Translations under genes and position numbers: made by a program
Part shown: positions 42,928 to 51,214 of the stretch, one piece after another
How the letters are laid out: each line of letters opens with the position of its first letter
Position numbering within the stretch: position 1 is the stretch's first letter
NCBI GenBank assembly: GCA_934486705.1
Contig: CAKSQS010000001.1
Location: 97,886 to 161,885 of the forward strand
Direction of reading: 5' to 3'
From: an uncultured Eubacteriales bacterium
Lineage (GTDB): Bacteria; Bacillota; Clostridia; Oscillospirales; Acutalibacteraceae
Length of the DNA: 64,000 nt
Notes under the pieces: generated by a model
Told to the model about the DNA's origin: nothing
The model's input: only the letters and a program-made list of their open reading frames with translations
The model's database searches: none

Positions 42928-45900
42928 TTGCAGAATTTAAAACAAACATTATCATTTCGCATGATTGCGATTCTTACATCCCTGCTTATCGTCGTTTCAG
43001 CGATTGGTATTCTTTGTAATATATCGGTTTCTGCAGATGATGTGAAGGTGTGGGACGGCAGCTTAGATGCCGACTTTGAGGGCACGGGCAGCAAAACAGA
43101 CCCCTACAGAATCACAAGCGCGGCGGAATTATACGGCTTTGCCAAAAAATACTGCGGCGAGCAGCCGCTTGAATCCGAGGGTAAGTATTTCTGTCTTACA
43201 GAGGATATTTACCTGAACGATGTTTTTGACAGTAAGTGGACCGAAAAATCCCCGCGTGAATGGGCTTTTCTGAATAAATGGACCATAAACGCCAATGTTC
43301 AGGGTTTCAGGGGCAGCTTTGACGGAAACGGGCATACCATATACGGTATGTATTACGAAAACCCGAACGATTGGGCGGCTGTAATGGGTCTTATTCCGTT
43401 TGCAAGCGGCAGCGCCGTTATAAGCAATGTTAACGTAAGGCATTCTTATGTAAAGGCAAGCGGCTATAACGGCAACATAGGCGGAATTGTGGGCTTTGTA
43501 AATGTTAATTCGGACGGCAGCGCCTCAAACGTGACAATTACAAAATGCGTTGTTGACAATACGGTGGATTTCAGCGGACTTACAGATTCCTTTGCGGGCG
43601 GAATAGTAGGACCGGTGCGTGATTCGGGTATTACGATTGAATACTGCGGCTCGGCTGTGAAATTTAACGATAATTATTCGCCCGCAGGCAGAGGCGGCGG
43701 TATTCTTTCAAACGCCGCATCATGGAATACAAAGAGCATAAGCATTAAAAATACATATACCATAGTATCCTTTACTACCGGTCTGCCCGGCAAAAACAGG
43801 CTTGACCCCACTGCCATATCCGATGATTCATTCTACGCCACAAACGGTTGGTGGAAGTCAAACGTCGGGGTAAATCAATCGGTTGTTTCGGAATCCGATA
43901 TGCGCGGCGCAAAGGCGCAGGAGAATATGACCGAGCTTGACTGGAGCGTTTGGGAAGCGCACAGCAAGGATTATCCCATTATTAAGGGCAGCACCGCGGG
44001 CAAGCGCGATGTTGACAGCAGCAGCGGCAAGCCCGGAGAGGTATGGTCAGGCAAAATTGCCGACAGCTATTTCGACGGCACGGGAACAAAATCCGACCCG
44101 TACATTATTATGACGGCGGAGCAGCTTTATAAAATGGTCAAGGAGCACTGCGTTGCGGATGACCCCGAGCCCGGCGCGTATTACGAGCTCGGCGCGGATA
44201 TTTATCTGAACGATGTGTCGAAAGAAAAATGGTATAACGGCAGCGGGCTTAATAAATGGCTCGATATTTCGTTCCAATCCCCGGGTCAGGGCTTTAAGGG
44301 AAGATTAAACGGCAAAAACCACACGGTTTACGGCCTGTATTATAAATCAATGCGCCGAATGGGCGGGCTTATTCCCGTTATGGCGGGGTCTGCTTCGGTT
44401 AAGAATCTTCACATACGCAAGGCATATCTTACCGGCAGAGCAACCGGCAGTATGTGCTATATAGGCAGTATTGCGGGCTATATTCAAGCGGGCGCGTCAG
44501 CAGGCATTTCAAAGTGCTCCGCACGCAATATTGTGTTCGGTGCGGCAAACGGCGCAGGCGGTTTAGTGGGCGCGGTCAGCGCCGCAAGCTTTAAAATAAC
44601 AAGCTGTTACTTTATAGGCAGCTTTTCGGGCGCCGCCACAAACGAGGGCGGATATTTAGGCGATAACTGGGGATCGGTTACCGTAAACGACAGCTATACG
44701 GCAGGCTGCATCTCCTTTTACCGTTCCGCCGCTGTGGCAGACGGCGTGAGGTACGCCACGGTACCGCAAAGTCAGTCTCCGCATGCGGCGACAAGAGGAA
44801 TTTCCGTTACGGTTATTTCCGAGGAGGAAATGCTCGGCGAAAGCGCAAAGGTCTCGATGCCCGAGCTTGACTGGGAATCAACCTGGCGTACGGCGGAAAA
44901 CGATTATCCGCAATTGGTTATTACCGATGATGAGGACGAGGACGGCGTTGTAGGCGCGGTCTGGAGCGGAAAATGCGCCGAGAACTATGCGGGCGGCACG
45001 GGCACAAAGGACGACCCGTACAGAATTGAAACCGGCGAGCAGCTTTACAAAATGGTATCCGAGCATGTAATAAACGGCGATACCCCTGCGTGGTACATTA
45101 TCACCGAGGATATAAGGCTTAATGATACCTCGGCGGAAAACTGGTACGAGGGCACGGGTCTTAAGCAGTGGTTTTCCGCGGCAGGCATAAATAACGCCTT
45201 TGCGGGTCACCTTGACGGGCAGGGACACATTGTTTCGGGTATGTATATTAAATCGAACGGAACGAATGTAAAGGGTTCGCTTATCCCGATAATCGATAAG
45301 GGCGCTACCATTGCCAATGTCGGAGTGACCGACAGCTATATTGATTTATCGCTTACAAACAGCGAGGTATACGGCTCGGGGCTTGTGGCTTATGTTAAAT
45401 ACTGGACGGAAAACACCCCGATGACTGAGGAAAACTACCCGGTAATAGATAACTGCTTTGTTGACGGCAGCGTTGCCGTTAAGGCAAGAACGGCTACGGG
45501 CATTGTGGGCGGCTTGCCCTCGCCCCTTAAAATACGCAACTGCTACTCAATTGCGAAAATAACAGCCGGCTACCGCGGCGCGGCAATAATCGGCGACGCA
45601 TGGTGCAAGGGCGAGATTATTGAAAACTGCTACGGCTGCACCGATAATTTCGATAAATTCGCCGACGGTAAATCAGAGGTTACGGTTTCGGGTATGACCG
45701 TAAAGGGCGGCTACATTTTCGGAGCTGCCGAGGGTGATGTGCTGTTTGTGGGAATGAACGATATGTTAGGCGAAGCCGCCAAAAAGGGAATGCCGGAATT
45801 TGATTACGAAAATGTTTGGATGACGGTTGAAAACTCAACCCCGATACTGAAAATTTTCTACCCGAGAATAAAGAAGGCAACAAATACCGATAACAGATAT

Positions 45901-46860
45901 TCCACAATAACCTTTGTTACGGGAGTGGAGGGTCTGTCGGCAGAGCCTATGACCGCAAGGGTCGGCTCAAAATTCACGCCGCCTTCCTTAATGAGAGCGG
46001 GCTACCGCCTTGAGGGCTGGTACGTTTACCCCGAATTTCAGTGCAGATATACCGATGATTTCTTCCCGTATGTCAATATAACGCTATATGCCAATTGGGT
46101 GCAGGACGCCGTTATACAGAATTTTGAGGCGTACACAAACACCGAATACGATGTAGGCGAGGATTACGAGTATTACAAGCCGGGCGTTGCCGATTATACG
46201 GCTGAAAAGGTTCACGGCGGAAATAAATGCATACACCGAATCGGAAATACGGCGGCGGACAGCGAATTTCTCATAAATTATGAAAACGCGCTGGTTGTAG
46301 GCGGCGAGTATAAAATAAGCTTTTGGGTGCTTAAGGATTCGCAGAACACACAGGGCGGCGTATCGCTTGCGCACAAGGTATGGCCCGATATTGCAGAGGA
46401 GAATAACGGAATTGAAAAAATGGTTTCCTACGGAGATTTAAAGACCGGGGAATGGACGGAATGCACCTACTCCTTTGTGGCAAAGGGCAAATGGCTATCG
46501 TTTGTAACGACAGGGGACACAAGCCTTTATTTTGACGATATTATGATAATAAGAACAAGCGACAAAATAAACCATGTTCCCGAAAAGAGCACGCCTGCCA
46601 AGGTTCAGCCCGTGAAACGCCCGATACCGACGCAGACGGTTGTAGCGGCGGATGAGGAAAAGCCCGAAGAAACACCCGATACCACAGAGAATATCAAGGA
46701 TACGGTTAAAAAGCCAGATACAAAAAAGAACGCGGCTTCAAAGCCTGCGGAAGAGGAAACCGATTATATTCCGATAATTATTTGTTCGGCTGCCGCGGTT
46801 TTAATTATCGGCGTGGCGGTCACCCTGATTATAATTAAAAAACGGAAAAGGAAACTATGA
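42928..46860 (+). CDS. giant membrane-anchored GLUG-repeat surface protein with CBM-like domain
   Basis: A 1310-residue surface protein. After a signal peptide (about 1-36) come three homologous blocks starting near residues 38, 372 and 678 (for example GTGTKSDPYIIMTAEQLYKM), each leading into GLUG beta-helix repeats. An InlB/Flg_new-type repeat follows at about 989-1050 (TFVTGVEGL...GYRLEGWYVYPEF), then a jelly-roll carbohydrate-binding-like domain (about 1055-1215, GEYKISFWVLKDS, LYFDDIMI), a Pro/Thr/Lys linker, one membrane helix (1281-1303) and a KKRKRKL tail. No catalytic motif is seen. It is probably an adhesin or sugar-binding partner of the neighbouring glucanases. TTG start with AAGGTGGAG upstream. 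No dockerin. Confidence 0.8.
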   Translation: MQNLKQTLSFRMIAILTSLLIVVSAIGILCNISVSADDVKVWDGSLDADFEGTGSKTDPYRITSAAELYGFAKKYCGEQPLESEGKYFCLTEDIYLNDVFDSKWTEKSPREWAFLNKWTINANVQGFRGSFDGNGHTIYGMYYENPNDWAAVMGLIPFASGSAVISNVNVRHSYVKASGYNGNIGGIVGFVNVNSDGSASNVTITKCVVDNTVDFSGLTDSFAGGIVGPVRDSGITIEYCGSAVKFNDNYSPAGRGGGILSNAASWNTKSISIKNTYTIVSFTTGLPGKNRLDPTAISDDSFYATNGWWKSNVGVNQSVVSESDMRGAKAQENMTELDWSVWEAHSKDYPIIKGSTAGKRDVDSSSGKPGEVWSGKIADSYFDGTGTKSDPYIIMTAEQLYKMVKEHCVADDPEPGAYYELGADIYLNDVSKEKWYNGSGLNKWLDISFQSPGQGFKGRLNGKNHTVYGLYYKSMRRMGGLIPVMAGSASVKNLHIRKAYLTGRATGSMCYIGSIAGYIQAGASAGISKCSARNIVFGAANGAGGLVGAVSAASFKITSCYFIGSFSGAATNEGGYLGDNWGSVTVNDSYTAGCISFYRSAAVADGVRYATVPQSQSPHAATRGISVTVISEEEMLGESAKVSMPELDWESTWRTAENDYPQLVITDDEDEDGVVGAVWSGKCAENYAGGTGTKDDPYRIETGEQLYKMVSEHVINGDTPAWYIITEDIRLNDTSAENWYEGTGLKQWFSAAGINNAFAGHLDGQGHIVSGMYIKSNGTNVKGSLIPIIDKGATIANVGVTDSYIDLSLTNSEVYGSGLVAYVKYWTENTPMTEENYPVIDNCFVDGSVAVKARTATGIVGGLPSPLKIRNCYSIAKITAGYRGAAIIGDAWCKGEIIENCYGCTDNFDKFADGKSEVTVSGMTVKGGYIFGAAEGDVLFVGMNDMLGEAAKKGMPEFDYENVWMTVENSTPILKIFYPRIKKATNTDNRYSTITFVTGVEGLSAEPMTARVGSKFTPPSLMRAGYRLEGWYVYPEFQCRYTDDFFPYVNITLYANWVQDAVIQNFEAYTNTEYDVGEDYEYYKPGVADYTAEKVHGGNKCIHRIGNTAADSEFLINYENALVVGGEYKISFWVLKDSQNTQGGVSLAHKVWPDIAEENNGIEKMVSYGDLKTGEWTECTYSFVAKGKWLSFVTTGDTSLYFDDIMIIRTSDKINHVPEKSTPAKVQPVKRPIPTQTVVAADEEKPEETPDTTENIKDTVKKPDTKKNAASKPAEEETDYIPIIICSAAAVLIIGVAVTLIIIKKRKRKL

Positions 46861-46894
46861 TGTATCTTAAGGTATTATGGGTTGAATAGTATTT

Positions 46895-46922
46895 TAGGGA
46901 TGTTCTTATGAGGGCATCCCTA
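46895..46922 (+). other. intercistronic hairpin
   Basis: TAGGGATG (46895-46902) pairs with CATCCCTA (46915-46922) in the 93-base gap; no T-run. Confidence 0.45.
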
Positions 46923-46953
46923 TAAGTCTTTATGGTTTAGAGGAGAAACTGCA

Positions 46954-47793
46954 ATGTATAAATTGAATGTAATAAAAACAACGGTCAATGCAGGGCTTGA
47001 AGCACCGGTGAAATTTCTTCACATAACCGATACGCATATTGCGCTTGACGACCCTGAAAGATTCAGCGGCCGCGCGGCGGGCTGCTTTGAGGGGGAGCAC
47101 ACCGGCAGAACCGTAGAGCTGTTTAAGTCGGCGCTCCGATATGCAAAGAGCAATAATTTAACAATTGTGCACACCGGTGATTTAATAGATTTCTTTTCAA
47201 AGAACAACTTTAAGGCAGTAGAGGAGCTGTTCCCAAAGAATACGGATTATATATACGCTGCCGGAAACCACGATTTCTGCCATTGGGTCGGCGAGGCTAA
47301 GGAGGATTACGAATATAAATGGAACAATATTAAGGTCATAGCCCCGTATATAAAATCAAATTTATATTTTGATTCGCGGGTAATAGGCGGCGTGAATATT
47401 GTTACCATGGATGATTCGTACTATATGATTTCGGACGGTCAGATTGAAATGCTGAAAGCCGAGGTGGCTAAGGGCTACCCGATATTGCTGTGTATGCATG
47501 TGCCGCTTTACGGACCGTTCTGCAAGGAAAGCATTGAGGGCGGCACGGTTGAGCTGCAGGTGGGAATACCCGAGCATTACCTTGCGAATTACCCCGAGGA
47601 GCGGCAGCGCCAGACGCGGCCGGATGATGCTACGCTGCGGGCGATAAGCTACATAAAAAACGAACCGATGATAAAGGCGCTTATTACGGGGCATAACCAC
47701 CGCAATGTTGAGGAGCGGCTGGACAGCGGACTTTTACAGATTACTACCGGCGGAACGTTTGACGGATATGTACGTGAAATAACGGTGATTTAA
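46954..47793 (+). CDS. calcineurin-like metallophosphoesterase
   Basis: A 279-residue cytoplasmic protein with the full two-metal motif set: ITDTHIA, HTGDLIDF, AAGNHDFC, the histidine in LLCMHVPLYG, and ITGHNHR. Substrate unknown. It lies in the same direction as, and 11 bases before, a glycosidase-like gene, so it is part of the polysaccharide operon. A role on phosphorylated sugars or in signalling is possible. GAGGAG precedes the ATG. Confidence 0.85.
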   Translation: MYKLNVIKTTVNAGLEAPVKFLHITDTHIALDDPERFSGRAAGCFEGEHTGRTVELFKSALRYAKSNNLTIVHTGDLIDFFSKNNFKAVEELFPKNTDYIYAAGNHDFCHWVGEAKEDYEYKWNNIKVIAPYIKSNLYFDSRVIGGVNIVTMDDSYYMISDGQIEMLKAEVAKGYPILLCMHVPLYGPFCKESIEGGTVELQVGIPEHYLANYPEERQRQTRPDDATLRAISYIKNEPMIKALITGHNHRNVEERLDSGLLQITTGGTFDGYVREITVI

Positions 47794-47804
47794 GGAGAGC
47801 AAAA

Positions 47805-49334
47805 ATGAATTTGCCTGAAAAAACAACGGTTAATCTTGTGCCCGATACGGTAAATCCGACGCCGGATTATTACTGCACCTGGCAGACACAGCTGTATGCG
47901 ACAAATGACGGAAAGCCCGCCGGGCAAAGAAGAATAATAGGTGAAAAGGCTCTTTTTTCACCCGAAAAGCCATACGGTTGGGCATATTTCTATGAAAAAG
48001 CGCGCGGGGATCTGCTGTTTATAATGGACGACAGCTGGGATGTTCCGCCCGATAACGACGGGAGATATTTCGGCTCGCTTATTTTAAACGGTGAAAAATA
48101 CCCGGAGGCGGTAGGAAAAGCCCAAAACAATGCCGAGGCTATGAAAAGGCTGTCCGAAAGAATGAAAAGCATCGGCTGGAAGGGGCTGGGCGGCTGGGTA
48201 TGCGCGCAGGAGGCGGCAATATTCGGCGATGCGGACCGCGAGACATATTGGACCGAAAGGCTGAAGGAGGCCGACGCGGCGGGGTTCTCTTATTGGAAGG
48301 TTGACTGGGGCGGCTGGGGAGCAGACGCCGAGGAAAGACGAAGGCTTACCCTGCTTGGGCGCAAATATGCCCCGAAGCTTATTATAGAGCACGCCATAAC
48401 GCCCGAAATAATACCGCTCGGCGATGTGTTCAGAACATATGATGTTCCCGCGATTATGTCAATACCCATGACAATGAACAAAATAGCGGCGTTTACCGAT
48501 ACACCTGCGCCGCAAAGCGGAAATACGGCGCTTATAAACTGCGAGGACGAGGCGTATTTATCGGCAGCCTGCGGCTTTGCAATGGGTATTATGCGCCACC
48601 CCTACAGCGGTACGTTTATGAATGGAAAAGCCGATATGTCTTTCCCGGCGGTTCATAGAAATTTAAAGACCAAAATGTACGAGGTGCTCCGTGCGGCGCG
48701 CTGGCACCGCATAGCCCCCGCGTTTTCGTTTGACGGCAGCGGTCTTTCGGTATCCGAAAGCTTATTGACCGATATATGGCAGCTTGAAAAGCCCGATGAG
48801 GAAATTGAACACTGGTGGCTTGATAACCCGCTTATATCCTCCTTCATACAGGAAAGCAGCATAAAAATTAAAGCGCCAGCCGCGGTTGCAAGAAATACCG
48901 CGCTGCCCGAAATAAAAGGGGATGCAAACGGTAAAATTCCGTTTGCCGCCGCAGCTCAAAACCCGAACGGCGCTTTTTCGGTTGCAGCATTGGGCAGAAC
49001 AGAGGAAAGACGTTATTTTATTCCGAAATGCGATGTTACGGTCAAAAGCGGAAAGGCGGCTTTAATAGGTGTGTTCGGCGAATATAAAAATCTCATTGTA
49101 AAAACCGAGCTTGCGGGAATAAAGCGGGTTTTAATTCAGGATTTGGCTGACGACGCTGCCTATGATATTACAGAGCGTGTAAATATAAAAGACGGCGAAA
49201 CGGTTATACCGGGCGAGCTGATTAAAAAATTCGGAACGCTTTCCCAACCGAAAAACGATACCTCCGAGCCGGGAGCGGTTATTTTTCTTGACGACGGTTC
49301 ATCGGCATTACAGAAAGGATTACTGAACAGATGA
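47805..49334 (+). CDS. putative clan GH-D (GH27/GH36-like) glycosidase, cytoplasmic
   Basis: A 509-residue protein without signal peptide. A barrel of the GH-D type is suggested by MKSIGWKGLGGWVC, then SYWKVDWGGWG with a likely nucleophile D167, LIIEHAITPEI, and MRHPYSGTFMNG. GH27/36 members are alpha-galactosidases or related exo-enzymes. The match is by motif order only, and the substrate is not clear. It overlaps the next gene by ATGA, so the two are translationally coupled and probably act together on imported sugar. Confidence 0.55.
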   Translation: MNLPEKTTVNLVPDTVNPTPDYYCTWQTQLYATNDGKPAGQRRIIGEKALFSPEKPYGWAYFYEKARGDLLFIMDDSWDVPPDNDGRYFGSLILNGEKYPEAVGKAQNNAEAMKRLSERMKSIGWKGLGGWVCAQEAAIFGDADRETYWTERLKEADAAGFSYWKVDWGGWGADAEERRRLTLLGRKYAPKLIIEHAITPEIIPLGDVFRTYDVPAIMSIPMTMNKIAAFTDTPAPQSGNTALINCEDEAYLSAACGFAMGIMRHPYSGTFMNGKADMSFPAVHRNLKTKMYEVLRAARWHRIAPAFSFDGSGLSVSESLLTDIWQLEKPDEEIEHWWLDNPLISSFIQESSIKIKAPAAVARNTALPEIKGDANGKIPFAAAAQNPNGAFSVAALGRTEERRYFIPKCDVTVKSGKAALIGVFGEYKNLIVKTELAGIKRVLIQDLADDAAYDITERVNIKDGETVIPGELIKKFGTLSQPKNDTSEPGAVIFLDDGSSALQKGLLNR

Positions 49335-51034
49335 GGAAATTATACTATCTTCCCGATTACGGTATTTCCGCCGACAGCGGCGAGGATTGCACGGAAAAGC
49401 TGCAGGAGTTTTTCGTGCAGCTTGAAAACGGCGCCGACGTCCGATTCGGGACGGGAGACTATTATGTTTTCGGCGAGGTTAAAATAAGCGGTAAGACCGA
49501 TATAAGAATACTCGGTAACAATACAAGAATTGTAGCAAATTTCAACCCCTGCGGGGCAAAGACCGAGAATAACGACGTTTTTAAATTTTATGATTGCTCC
49601 GATATTGAAATTACGGGGCTGATTTTTGATACTAACAATCCCATAGGCGCGGCGGGCGAGGTTATCGCTATGGATTTTGACGCGAAAACCGCCGATGTTA
49701 AAATTTATGATGAATTTCCCGTGACCGGCTTTGAGCATTTTGCCGCTACCAACAGCTTTGACGATAAGGGTGCGCCCGACTATGCGCTTGCCACCTACAA
49801 CAATATTTTCACAGAGTGCGAGACGGAGATGCCCGACGGCAGCAAGGGAATAAGGCATATCGGCTTGGATTATGAGGTTATAGGCGATAACACCGTTCGC
49901 TTAAAGCTCGGCCGCAGCCTGGCTGAAAGGGAGAACTGCCGCCTCAAAATAGGGCATAAAATCAATATCCGTTACGAAATTTACGGAAATTCGGTTTTTT
50001 CCTTCGCTTTTTGCCACAGGGTACTGTTAAAGGATATTCTTATTAACTCCGCCGCAAGCTTCGGGGTCACGGTTGAGCCGAGGTCCTCGGATTTTACATT
50101 TGATAATTTCTCAATTCGCGTAAACGAAGGCTCAAAGCGGCTCAAGGCAATAAATGCCGACGGAATCCACATTTTGGGACTCTACGGCAAACTGATTATG
50201 AAAAATTGCGATATTGAAGGTCTGGGGGATGACGCGCTTAACATTCACGGCCTTGCAACGGTGGTAACGGAGCTTTCGGACGGCGAGTTGAAAATGACCG
50301 GCAGGGAATATAAGCTTTATAACGCCATAAAGAATTGCACCTGGGCGGGCAGCGGCGATATAATAGATATTTACGACAGAAAAACCTTTTTGAAAATCGG
50401 CAGTCTTACCGTTAAGGAGCAAAAAAATGACGGAACGCTGACTTTTGAGGGACTAAAGGGGGAACTCAGCGAGGGCTCGGTGCTTGCAAACAGCACGTTT
50501 TATGCAAGCGTGCATATTGACGGCTGCACTTTTAAGCACACCCGCGCCCGCGGCGTGCTTATACAGACCCAAAATGTGCTGATTGAAAACAGCAGTTTTT
50601 ACGGCCTATCGTATGCAGCGATGCTTTTCTCACCCGATATCAGGCTTTGGTGGGAGGTAGGACCTGCGAAAAATGTTGAAATCAGAAATAATGTTATTGA
50701 ATACTGCGCGGTAATTGAAAACAGCAATAATGAGGGAGCGCTTGTTTTCAAATCCTCCCATGAAGGGGATAACACCGCATATCCCGCGGGAGTGCATGAG
50801 AAAATTTACATTCACCGCAACACCTTTAAGGATATACCGAACAACGCGATATTTGTTTCCGCCGCAAACGATGTGCGTATTGAAGAAAACAAATTTTACG
50901 ATTGCTGCAAAAATGTGTGCAAGCCCGATTGCAGCTACGCCGATTACGATATCGTGGCGCTCAACTGCCGCAATGTTCATCTTGACGGTAATTTTACAAA
51001 CCGTGGGGAAGAAAAACTGTTTTTTGAAAATTAA
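49331..51034 (+). CDS. right-handed beta-helix protein, GH110-like (alpha-galactosidase family)
   Basis: A 567-residue protein without signal peptide. Many beta-helix turns are visible, with the GH110-like blocks ADGIHILGLYGKLIMKNCDI plus GLGDDALNIHG, then ARGVLIQTQNVLIENSSFYG and LWWEVGPAKNVEIRNNVIEY. GH110 enzymes remove alpha-1,3-linked galactose and usually carry signal peptides, so a cytoplasmic form would be atypical. The start overlaps the preceding stop. A C-terminal cluster of cysteines (CCKNVCKPDC) is notable. Last gene before promoter module 2. Confidence 0.65.
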   Translation: MRKLYYLPDYGISADSGEDCTEKLQEFFVQLENGADVRFGTGDYYVFGEVKISGKTDIRILGNNTRIVANFNPCGAKTENNDVFKFYDCSDIEITGLIFDTNNPIGAAGEVIAMDFDAKTADVKIYDEFPVTGFEHFAATNSFDDKGAPDYALATYNNIFTECETEMPDGSKGIRHIGLDYEVIGDNTVRLKLGRSLAERENCRLKIGHKINIRYEIYGNSVFSFAFCHRVLLKDILINSAASFGVTVEPRSSDFTFDNFSIRVNEGSKRLKAINADGIHILGLYGKLIMKNCDIEGLGDDALNIHGLATVVTELSDGELKMTGREYKLYNAIKNCTWAGSGDIIDIYDRKTFLKIGSLTVKEQKNDGTLTFEGLKGELSEGSVLANSTFYASVHIDGCTFKHTRARGVLIQTQNVLIENSSFYGLSYAAMLFSPDIRLWWEVGPAKNVEIRNNVIEYCAVIENSNNEGALVFKSSHEGDNTAYPAGVHEKIYIHRNTFKDIPNNAIFVSAANDVRIEENKFYDCCKNVCKPDCSYADYDIVALNCRNVHLDGNFTNRGEEKLFFEN

Positions 51035-51090
51035 GGCTTTGGCGAATTACGAAATTTGTAAAAAATTCTCATTTGCAAATTATCGTAATA

Positions 51091-51168
51091 AAAGTACAAA
51101 AGTAGACAAATTATACATTGTCAACGGCATTATGTTGATATATAATAATACAAAAGTCACATAAAACA
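51091..51168 (+). promoter_or_regulatory. promoter/activator module 2, before the transport operon
   Basis: AAAGTACAAA 51091-51100, TTGTCA 51118-51123, 17-base spacer ending GTTGATA, TATAAT 51141-51146, then AATACAAAAGTCACATAAAA. Element order and distances equal those of module 1 at 36591-36668, including 27 bases from the start of AAAGTACAAA to the -35. Confidence 0.78.
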
Positions 51169-51214
51169 ACTCTTTACAGACTGAAATACACGGGACAGAA
51201 AGGTTTGAACGGTA

